Below, in pieces: positions 1-4,412 of a stretch of DNA of 5,546 nt. Position numbers and translations under genes: made by a program. The notes under the pieces were generated by a model that saw only the letters and a list, made by a program, of their open reading frames with translations, searched no databases and was not told the origin of the DNA. The stretch lies in contig JADZBY010000597.1 in the NCBI GenBank assembly GCA_020851855.1, positions 1 through 5,546 of the forward strand, in the 5' to 3' direction. Numbering within the stretch: position 1 is the first letter of the stretch; every line of letters begins with the position of its first letter. This DNA is from Anaerolineae bacterium (lineage in GTDB: Bacteria; Chloroflexota; Anaerolineae; Aggregatilineales; UBA2796).

Positions 1-1
1 C

Positions 2-79
2 CTGATCCTCGCCTCGTTGTTGCGCCTGAACGAGCTATCGTTGTTCGTGCGCGCTCTGACACGCCGTATCCGCCGCTAG
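2..79 (+). CDS. 3' end of a truncated gene, probable membrane protein C-terminus
   Basis: An open frame runs from the window edge to a TAG stop at 77-79 and gives 25 residues, LILASLLRLNELSLFVRALT followed by RRIRR. The leucine-rich amphipathic stretch ending in an Arg cluster is the kind of cytoplasmic tail seen on polytopic membrane proteins; tails of oligosaccharide or lipid II flippases often look like this, but that assignment is only a guess. The start lies outside the window, so length, domain content and operon are unknown. The next + strand gene begins about 2.6 kb away, so this is the last gene of its unit. No obvious hairpin plus T-run terminator follows the stop before the repeats begin. 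The alternative is a chance open frame, since 25 codons is short. Confidence 0.5.
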   Translation: MILASLLRLNELSLFVRALTRRIRR

Positions 80-143
80 AGGCTGCTATGAACTTCGCAC
101 GGCGGACATGGCCCCGAGAGACGATGGCAAGGCCCTCATCCTG

Positions 144-280
144 TTGAGGATTCAGGCTTGTTTCCCCACCCCAACCCCTTCCCCATAAAGAGGGCGGGGC
201 GAAGAGAGCCGGTTTTCCCTTCCCCTCTTGATGGGGGGGGGAGGGCAGGGTTAGGGGGTTTTCTTCTCTAGTTGAGGTAC
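144..280 (+). repeat. Family A dispersed foldback repeat, left copy
   Basis: This stretch matches the reverse complement of 5336-5460 over nearly its whole length. A 38-bp core (191-228) is identical to the reverse complement of 5388-5425; outside it the copies differ by small indels and substitutions. The element is imperfectly self-complementary: C-rich runs ending in CCCCAT at about 170-185 oppose G-rich runs starting ATGGGG at 231-258. It has no coding capacity and no recognisable transposase. A GTTGAGG heptamer occurs near both ends (143-149 and 271-277), but both lie within the part shared with the other copy, so they look like element sequence rather than a target duplication. MITE-like or REP-like is the closest general class. 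Confidence 0.8.
233..258 (+). other. Potential G-quadruplex motif inside the left family A repeat
   Basis: Four G-tracts of 9, 3, 3 and 5 bases are separated by loops A, CA and TTA, which satisfies the usual G3+N1-7 rule. The right-hand copy keeps the same tract and loop order on the minus strand (5359-5382). Folding in vivo is inference only. Confidence 0.55.
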
Positions 281-290
281 TAGGCCCTGA

Positions 291-471
291 CCTCACCCCC
301 GGCCCCTCTCCATGCCTGCCACCCCCAGACCACCCATTGAACGCAAGCGTTCAATGGGAACCCGGTCGGGGACCCCGGCAGTCCTAGAGAGGGGAGTGCG
401 CCAGCCCCACCGCCGCGTTGTTCCCCCTCTCTACGCGGTACTCCGCGTGGAGAGGGGGCCAGGGGGTGAGG
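291..471 (+). repeat. Family B two-hairpin repeat, left copy (181 bp, with inserted palindrome)
   Basis: The element begins CCTCACCCCCGGCCCCTCTC and ends GGAGAGGGGGCCAGGGGGTG followed by AGG, which form near-perfect terminal inverted repeats. It matches the reverse complement of 2401-2544. Its right half is a strong hairpin: 16-base arms at 423-438 and 443-458 with a TACT loop and one position that would be a G-U pair in RNA. Its left half is a larger, looser foldback between CCCCTCTCCATG near 303-314 and AGAGAGGGGAG near 387-397. Relative to the other copy it carries roughly 40 extra bases around a 12-2-12 palindrome at 333-358. No coding capacity is visible. It lies just downstream of the minus-strand ATPase gene, so it could affect 3'-end formation. 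Confidence 0.8.
333..358. repeat. Perfect 12-2-12 palindrome within the family B repeat
   Basis: The arms CCCATTGAACGC (333-344) and GCGTTCAATGGG (347-358) are exact reverse complements around an AA loop. The block is absent from the copy at 2401-2544, where the equivalent spot is the small hairpin CCCCC-TTT-GGGGG. Its lower GC content compared with the rest of the element suggests a separate origin. Confidence 0.85.
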
Positions 472-492
472 CTCAGAGTTCGTAACAGCCGC

Positions 493-518
493 TAAACCGG
501 ACCACTCCGCCCGGTTTA
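493..518 (-). terminator. Hairpin overlapping the stop codon of the ABC ATPase gene
   Basis: On the minus strand, arms TAAACCGG and CCGGTTTA are perfect 8-base complements around a 10-base loop. The first arm begins with the TAA stop codon (516-518). No T-run follows, so it is at best a weak or factor-assisted terminator, or an mRNA 3'-end stabiliser. Confidence 0.4.
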
Positions 519-1679
519 CAACCGCCTGCCGGAGTGCGCATCGAACAGGTGCGCGTGCGACACGTCCAGGCCCAGGCGAATCCGGTCGCCCAGGCGAATC
601 CCGGCGTCCTGCGGGGCCTGGGCGATGACCTTATTCCGGCTCGATTCCACGTACAGCAGCACCGACCGCGTGACCGGCGTCGGCTCGACCAGCGCCACCT
701 CGCCCGCCAGCGGCCCATCCGGATCGAGCGTGATATGCGCCGCCCGCAGCCCCAGCAGGACGCGCCGCCCATCCGCCGGGCGCGGCTCCGGCAATCGGAT
801 GCTGAAATCGTCGGCGTGAAAGTGCTCCTCAACCATCACGCCCTCGAAGACATTCATGGGCGGGTGGCCGAAAAACGTGGCGACCATCGCGCTGACCGGG
901 TGCTCCAGCAGGAATTGCGCCGCGCCGACCTGCTCAATCTTACCCTCGCGCATGATGGCAATCCGGTCGCACAACGCCAACGCCTCGGTCTGGTCGTGCG
1001 TCACGTACACGCCGGTGATTTTGAAGCGGCTGATCAGGCGGCGTAACTCGGAGCGCGTTTGGACGCGCAGTTTGGCGTCCAGGTTGGAGAGCGGCTCGTC
1101 AAACAGGAACAGGGTCGGGTCGCGAGCGATGCAGCGCGCCACCGCCACGCGCTGGCGCTCGCCGCCGGACAGCACCGCCGGGCGGCGGCTCAGCAGCTTG
1201 TCAAAGCCGATGCCCATCACGCGGGACACTTCGCGCACTTTTTCCGGGATCTCTTCGTCGCGGCGGCGCACGCGCAGGAAAAACGAGACGTTGTTCTCCG
1301 AATCCATGTGCGGGTAGAGCGCGTAGGTCTGGAACACCATGCCGATGCCGCGCTCGTGGGGCGGGATGTTCGCCATGTCCCTGTCGTCGTAGGTGATCGT
1401 GCCGCTGGTGAGCGGGATCAGCCCGGCGATGGCCCGCAGCAGGGTGGACTTGCCGCAGCCGGACGGGCCGAGGATGCCCATCGTCTCACCGTGCCGGATT
1501 TCCAGGTTGACGCCGTCCAGCGCATTGACGCGGAACGGCTCCGGCATCCCCCCGTGTGTGGTGATCGCGCCGCCGGTCGTGTTCCGGAACAGGCCGCCCA
1601 CGACGTTGCGCACGCTGCGATCCACCATCGGCTCATCTTCAAAGACGACTCGCACATCGTAAAGGCGAATGGTCGCCAT
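516..1679 (-). CDS. ABC transporter ATP-binding protein, MalK/UgpC/MsmX-like (CUT1 sugar type)
   Basis: This 387-residue protein is the ATPase that energises a carbohydrate importer at the cytoplasmic face of the membrane. All nucleotide-binding motifs are intact: Walker A GPSGCGKST (71-79), Q-loop MVFQ (Gln117), signature LSGGE (170-174), Walker B FLFDEP (191-196), D-loop SNLD (198-201) and switch His228. The C-terminal part (about 270-387) has the TOBE/OB-fold pattern of MalK-type proteins, ending HLFDAHSGRRL. Walker A lies some 35 residues later than in E. coli MalK because about 30 residues (roughly 17-48) are inserted between the first two strands. I start at 1679, not at the in-frame ATG at 1742, because GAGGAG sits 8 bases upstream (1688-1693), MATIRLYDV is a typical family start, and the longer form would run into a repeat. 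No permease or binding protein is adjacent, so it may be a shared orphan ATPase like MsmX. The substrate cannot be told. Confidence 0.93.
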   Translation of the reverse strand: MATIRLYDVRVVFEDEPMVDRSVRNVVGGLFRNTTGGAITTHGGMPEPFRVNALDGVNLEIRHGETMGILGPSGCGKSTLLRAIAGLIPLTSGTITYDDRDMANIPPHERGIGMVFQTYALYPHMDSENNVSFFLRVRRRDEEIPEKVREVSRVMGIGFDKLLSRRPAVLSGGERQRVAVARCIARDPTLFLFDEPLSNLDAKLRVQTRSELRRLISRFKITGVYVTHDQTEALALCDRIAIMREGKIEQVGAAQFLLEHPVSAMVATFFGHPPMNVFEGVMVEEHFHADDFSIRLPEPRPADGRRVLLGLRAAHITLDPDGPLAGEVALVEPTPVTRSVLLYVESSRNKVIAQAPQDAGIRLGDRIRLGLDVSHAHLFDAHSGRRL

Positions 1680-1719
1680 GCGCGCCGCTCCTCGTGTCTC
1701 ACGACAACCTATCAACGTT

Positions 1720-1793
1720 CCCTCACTCCCCGGCCCTCTCACCTGGCGAGAGGGGAGCCGACGTGGGTAGCTTGGCGGGGTGTGGCTGAGGGC
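1720..1793 (+). repeat. Short family-B-like foldback repeat
   Basis: It begins CCCTCACTCCCCGGCCCTCT, close to the terminus of the family B copies, and ends with a G-rich stretch closing in GGCTGAGG. A hairpin with exact 7-base arms CCCTCTC (1734-1740) and GAGAGGG (1748-1754) lies near the left end. At about 74 bp it looks like a half-element or a diverged relative. It sits 40 bp upstream of the ATPase start, so any promoter of that gene lies inside or very near it. I saw no convincing -35/-10 pair there. Confidence 0.6.
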
Positions 1794-1803
1794 TTATAAA
1801 CCA

Positions 1804-1830
1804 ACCAGCCGGAGTATACCCCCGGCTGGT
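1804..1830 (-). terminator. Probable terminator of the 108-residue protein gene
   Basis: Perfect 9-base arms ACCAGCCGG (1804-1812) and CCGGCTGGT (1822-1830) enclose a 9-base loop. The pairing extends further with CCAA/TTGG across a small bulge. On the minus strand the stem is followed by TGGTTTATAAG, a loose T-rich tract, and it lies 39 bp past the stop of the minus-strand gene at 1870. The T-run is imperfect, so strength is uncertain. On the + strand no T-run follows. Confidence 0.5.
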
Positions 1831-1869
1831 CGTTGGAACATCTACCCTGTGCTGGCGCAGCGGCGCCGC

Positions 1870-2196
1870 TCAGTTCAGTTCGACGCGGACTTTGGTCTTG
1901 CCCGTGGTGGTGGGCGGCTCGTCGCCTGGGTCCTTCGCCGCCTCGCCGGCCTTCTCCATCATCTCCTTGAGCCGGTCGGCAAGGACCTGGAACGACTTCT
2001 TGAACTCGTCCAGGGCCTTCGAGCCGTGCGACTTGAATTCGGGCGGGAACAGCGCAGACACGGCCTTGCCCGCCGCTTCGAGCGCCAGGCGCTGGTGATG
2101 CGCAAATTCCTCGAAGGCAGATTTCGCCTCGCCGCTCGCACCCTCGTCAGGCTTCCCTTTCGGCTCCATCGGCTCGTCACGCATATCGTCGGTCAT
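1870..2196 (-). CDS. Small charged helical protein of unknown function (108 aa)
   Basis: I do not recognise this protein. The N-terminus (1-25) is highly charged and probably disordered. Residues about 23-50 and 53-88 are predicted by eye to form two amphipathic helices rich in Ala, Glu and Lys, separated by a PPEF turn (51-54). A Pro/Thr linker leads to a short strand-like tail GKTKVRVELN. There is no signal peptide, membrane span, Cys or obvious catalytic motif, so a small cytosolic, perhaps oligomeric or surface-binding, protein is likely. The start is supported by AGAGAGGA (2206-2213), with AGGA 9 bases before ATG. It has its own probable terminator downstream and a hairpin in its leader, so it appears monocistronic. 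A longer open frame on the opposite strand covers the region but reads as Arg/Leu-rich shadow. A phasin-like role would be pure speculation. Confidence 0.72.
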   Translation of the reverse strand: MTDDMRDEPMEPKGKPDEGASGEAKSAFEEFAHHQRLALEAAGKAVSALFPPEFKSHGSKALDEFKKSFQVLADRLKEMMEKAGEAAKDPGDEPPTTTGKTKVRVELN

Positions 2197-2216
2197 CGCT
2201 TGTTTTCCTCTCTATC

Positions 2217-2247
2217 GTGTGGGCCGTTCGTTTGGCCCTGCCCACAC
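2217..2247 (-). promoter_or_regulatory. Leader hairpin upstream of the 108-aa protein gene
   Basis: Arms GTGTGGGC (2217-2224) and GCCCACAC (2240-2247) are exact complements around a 15-base interior that can itself pair GGCC with GGCC. The stem ends three bases before the AGAGAGGA ribosome binding site. If the candidate promoter at 2254-2282 is real, transcription would begin at about 2247 and the hairpin would form the 5' end of the mRNA, a known stabilising arrangement. A protein-binding operator is the alternative. Confidence 0.4.
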
Positions 2248-2253
2248 ACTCAC

Positions 2254-2282
2254 ATTCTGCGAGCTATTACGCAATTCTCCAA
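2254..2282 (-). promoter_or_regulatory. Weak candidate promoter of the 108-aa protein gene
   Basis: On the minus strand, TTGGAG (2277-2282) and CAGAAT (2254-2259) are separated by 17 bases. They match the sigma-70 consensus at 3 and 4 of 6 positions. Spacing and position suit the gene, but the match is modest. Confidence 0.28.
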
Positions 2283-2400
2283 TGCAGGTTGCGTTAACAT
2301 CTTAAGCGTCGCTCCACCGGGCGGCCTGCGCCGCTCGCGGGCCGTGCCCCACAGGGCCATCACATCAAAATCCGCCGTTAAGGCAGGCAGCAGGAAAACG

Positions 2401-2544
2401 CCTCACCCCCTGCCCCCCTCTCCACGCGGAGTACCGTGTAGAGAGGGGGGAAGCACGCGCCGGCATGGCAGCCGATCTCCCCTCTCCATGCCGTCGGGGT
2501 CCCCCTTTGGGGGTGGCGGACATGGAGAGGGGCCGGGGGTGAGG
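2401..2544 (-). repeat. Family B two-hairpin repeat, inverted copy (144 bp)
   Basis: Read on the minus strand this matches the element at 291-471, but without the inserted palindrome. It consists of two hairpins. One has exact 12-base arms CCCCTCTCCATG (2479-2490) and CATGGAGAGGGG (2521-2532), with a nested CCCCC-TTT-GGGGG hairpin (2501-2513) at its tip. The other has 17-base arms with mismatches at 2413-2429 and 2434-2450 around an AGTA loop. The outer ends CCTCACCCCC and GGGGGTGAGG are exact inverted repeats. It sits between divergent genes, so terminator function is unlikely here. Confidence 0.8.
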
Positions 2545-2585
2545 ACGCTTTGATGCGATAGCCCTGCCGTGCCCTATTCCCGGCC

Positions 2586-2614
2586 TTGAAGATCGGCCAC
2601 TCTTAAGGTACGAT
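2586..2614 (+). promoter_or_regulatory. Candidate sigma-70-type promoter for rplI-rodZ
   Basis: TTGAAG (2586-2591) and TACGAT (2609-2614) each match 4 of 6 consensus positions and are exactly 17 bases apart. This would give a leader of about 60 bases before rplI. The placement between the repeat and the gene supports it. Confidence 0.5.
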
Positions 2615-2680
2615 AACGCCTCAATCTCTACCCGAACGGTAGGTTGTTCGTCCCTGTGTGAAAAAGGACTCTCCCGCACC

Positions 2681-3253
2681 ATGAAAGTCATCCTGACCGA
2701 CTACGTGTACAAGCACGGCGTGGCCGGCGAAGTGGTCAACGTCGCAGACGGCTTCGCGCGCAATTACCTGATCCCCCGCAAGCTGGCCATTCCCGCCACC
2801 AAGCAGAATCTTGAGCACCAGGCAGACCTGCGCGCCAGGGCCGCAGAGAATCGCGCCGTCGTCAACGGGCGCATCTCGGAAGCCGCGGCGAAGATCAACG
2901 GTGTGGAGCTGGTCTTCGGCGTGAAGGCGGGCACTAACAACAAGCTGTACGGCTCCATCACGAGCCAGATGATCAAGGACGCCCTTCAGGAAAAGACCGG
3001 CGTGGATATCAACCGCCGCCGCATCAGCGAGCGCGTCATCCGCGAACTCGGTCGCTACGATGTGCCGGTGCGCATGGGCGATATTTCGCCGGTGGTGCAT
3101 GTGCTCGTGGTGCGCGAAGAAGAGCTGGCCCAGATGCAGGCTCGCGCTGCCGCCGAAGCTGCCGCCGCCGCCGCGCCCGCCGCGGAGTCCGTGGAAGGCG
3201 CTGAGGCCGAAGCCGTTGCCCCTGTGACGGAGACTCCCGCTGACGCACAGTGA
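2681..3253 (+). CDS. rplI: 50S ribosomal protein L9 with Ala/Glu-rich C-terminal extension
   Basis: L9 binds 23S rRNA at the base of the L1 stalk and helps keep the reading frame. The N-terminal domain is clear: MKVILTDYVYKHGVAGEVVN, then VADGFARNYLIPRKLAIPAT, which follows the family signature G-x2-G-x4-V-x2-G-F-x2-N-Y-L (13-30). A helical linker (about 45-72) joins the C-terminal domain, which includes VFGVKAGTNNKLYGSITSQ and ends near VVREEEL. At 190 residues it exceeds the usual 148-150 by about 40; the extra part (about 150-190) is acidic, Ala-rich and probably disordered, encoded by a GCC-rich tract around 3150-3183. AAGGA (2664-2668) lies 12 bases before ATG, slightly far. The usual partners rpsF, ssb and rpsR are not beside it; instead a rodZ-like gene follows after 46 bp and is probably cotranscribed. 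Confidence 0.96.
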   Translation: MKVILTDYVYKHGVAGEVVNVADGFARNYLIPRKLAIPATKQNLEHQADLRARAAENRAVVNGRISEAAAKINGVELVFGVKAGTNNKLYGSITSQMIKDALQEKTGVDINRRRISERVIRELGRYDVPVRMGDISPVVHVLVVREEELAQMQARAAAEAAAAAAPAAESVEGAEAEAVAPVTETPADAQ

Positions 3254-3288
3254 GGGGTTGACCGCTCACGCTTCCCAGGCGTAACCCC
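3254..3288 (+). promoter_or_regulatory. Intercistronic hairpin between rplI and the rodZ-like gene
   Basis: GGGGTT (3254-3259), directly after the rplI stop, pairs with AACCCC (3283-3288). Inside, ACGC (3268-3271) pairs with GCGT (3279-3282), stacking directly under the outer stem on one side. The structure ends exactly where the downstream ribosome binding site GGTGGAG (3289-3295) begins. It may modulate translation of the second gene or mRNA processing. There is no T-run, so it is not a classical terminator. Confidence 0.35.
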
Positions 3289-3299
3289 GGTGGAGAGCC

Positions 3300-4391
3300 A
3301 TGTCCGATAACGCCGACATCACTGCCCTGGGGGCTGAGCTGCGTGATGCTCGGCAGAAGCGCGACCTGACCCTTCCGGACGTGGAGCGGCGAATCCATAT
3401 CCGCCAGAAATACCTGGAAGCTCTTGAGGGCGGCCAGGTCGTTTTGCTTCCCTCGCCGCCGCAGACGCGCGGATTCTTGCGCAACTATGCTCGCTTCCTG
3501 GGCCTGGATGCCGAATGGATGGTTTCGCGCTGGGACGAGGCGCTGGCCAAAGGCAGCGGCGGCAGGCGCGCTCGCGCCCGCCGGTCAAGCATCGCGCCGG
3601 TTGCGCCGCCGCCTGACCCGGTGCGCGCCACGCAGAGCGGGCCGGTGCGCGGCGTCGCCCCCAGCCGCACGATGGCCATCCCACCCGCGCTGACTGCTGC
3701 GGGCGATCCGGAGCCGACGGCGCGGCCACGGCTGCGCATTGCGCCGCTGCTCTTCTTCGTCGCGCTGATCGTCTTGCTCGTCGCGGCGCTCGTTGGCGGT
3801 GGGCAGTTCGTGCAGCAATATCTGGCCAGCAACGAGGGCCAGCCCGGTGCGCCGATCCTCAGCCCGATGCCTGGCGGCTCGCTGAACGGCGATACGCTGG
3901 CCGAGACGCTTTCCGCGCCGACCGGGACCGCCGAATCGCCGCGCCCCACCGCATTGCCCAACCCGAACGCGCCGCCCGGCGGCGTTGTCGCCCAGAACAC
4001 CGAGCCGACCCCGTCCACGCCGCTGCCGCCTGCCGCCGAGGGAGAGGGCGATGTGAGCATACAGCTTGAGATTGTGGCCCGGACGTGGCTGCGTGTGACG
4101 GTGGACGGCGAGGTCAGCTATCAGGGCGCGCCGGGGCCAAACACCATCCTTCAGTACCGGGGCAATACGATTGCCATTCGCGCCTCGAATGGGGCCGGGC
4201 TGCACGCCATCATCAACAACCGCGACCTGGGCATCCTCGGCGCACGCGGCCAGATCGTGGACCAGACCTTCACTGCCGGGACACTGGAGCAACTCGCGCC
4301 CACGCCGACGCCGTCGCCGGAATTGCCCGCGTTGACCGAAAGTACGACGCCCGCGCCTGAGCTGACTGCGACGGAAACGCCCGCCTCGTAG
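3300..4391 (+). CDS. rodZ: RodZ-like protein: Cro/C1-type HTH, one membrane span, DUF4115-type domain
   Basis: RodZ proteins tie the MreB cytoskeleton to the membrane and wall-synthesis machinery. The order of domains fits. Residues about 9-70 form the HTH_25-type domain, with ELRDARQKRDLTLPDVERRI, YLEALEGG and RGFLRNYARFLGLD. A basic, Pro-rich cytoplasmic linker (about 85-145) follows. One hydrophobic span (about 148-167) is next, then a Pro/Thr-rich outer linker (about 175-250). A beta-rich domain (251-328) carries the DUF4115 features WLRVTVDG, YQG and IRASNG. A Thr/Pro/Glu-rich tail (329-363) ends the protein. The family usually shows LPSPVxxRGF; here it is LPSPPQTRGF. The ribosome site GGTGGAG is 4 bases from ATG, rather close, but no better start exists. 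mreBCD are not in the window, so the shape role is inferred; a transcription-factor-like role of the HTH is the alternative. Confidence 0.88.
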   Translation: MSDNADITALGAELRDARQKRDLTLPDVERRIHIRQKYLEALEGGQVVLLPSPPQTRGFLRNYARFLGLDAEWMVSRWDEALAKGSGGRRARARRSSIAPVAPPPDPVRATQSGPVRGVAPSRTMAIPPALTAAGDPEPTARPRLRIAPLLFFVALIVLLVAALVGGGQFVQQYLASNEGQPGAPILSPMPGGSLNGDTLAETLSAPTGTAESPRPTALPNPNAPPGGVVAQNTEPTPSTPLPPAAEGEGDVSIQLEIVARTWLRVTVDGEVSYQGAPGPNTILQYRGNTIAIRASNGAGLHAIINNRDLGILGARGQIVDQTFTAGTLEQLAPTPTPSPELPALTESTTPAPELTATETPAS

Positions 4392-4412
4392 GCCGCCGGC
4401 CCTGATCGCCCA

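Larger units (their letters stand above)
80..515. other. Gene-free stretch filled by repeats
   Basis: No credible coding region lies between the truncated gene and the 3' end of the ABC ATPase gene. The open frames that cross it are shadows or translations of repeat sequence. About three quarters of it is repeat: a family A element (144-280) and a family B element (291-471) only 10 bp apart. The remaining 80-143 shows nothing I can name. The 472-515 part holds the hairpin at the end of the ATPase gene. Confidence 0.7.
2197..2680. other. Divergent intergenic region with repeat and two candidate promoters
   Basis: The gap separates the minus-strand 108-aa gene from the + strand rplI gene. It holds the leader hairpin and a weak candidate promoter of the former (2217-2282), a family B repeat (2401-2544), and the candidate promoter and leader of rplI (2586-2680). 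I see nothing identifiable in 2283-2400. Open frames across it are repeat-derived. Confidence 0.65.

Noticed and set aside
143..277. GTTGAGG direct repeats as a target-site duplication of family A
   Set aside because: The corresponding positions are similar in the other copy too, so they belong to the element.
144..471. A CRISPR array or tandem repeat array
   Set aside because: Repeat units are not regularly spaced or identical; the structure is two different foldback elements.
1680..1742. N-terminal extension of the ATPase from an upstream in-frame ATG
   Set aside because: The extra 21 residues have no family counterpart and are encoded partly by a repeat; a good GAGGAG site precedes the later ATG.
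534..1799. Several long + strand open frames opposite the ABC ATPase gene
   Set aside because: They are rich in Arg, His and Gln with no folded pattern. The minus strand carries intact ABC motifs, so these are GC-rich shadow frames.
1780..2553. A 257-codon + strand open frame
   Set aside because: It runs through a terminator-like hairpin, opposite the 108-aa gene and into a repeat. Its translation is low-complexity where it crosses the repeat.
2365..2691. A 108-codon minus-strand frame between the divergent genes
   Set aside because: Most of it is translated repeat and leader sequence, and it overlaps the rplI start.
3485..4292. Long minus-strand frames opposite the rodZ-like gene
   Set aside because: They lack a hydrophobic core and family motifs, while the + strand has a clear HTH, membrane span and outer domain.
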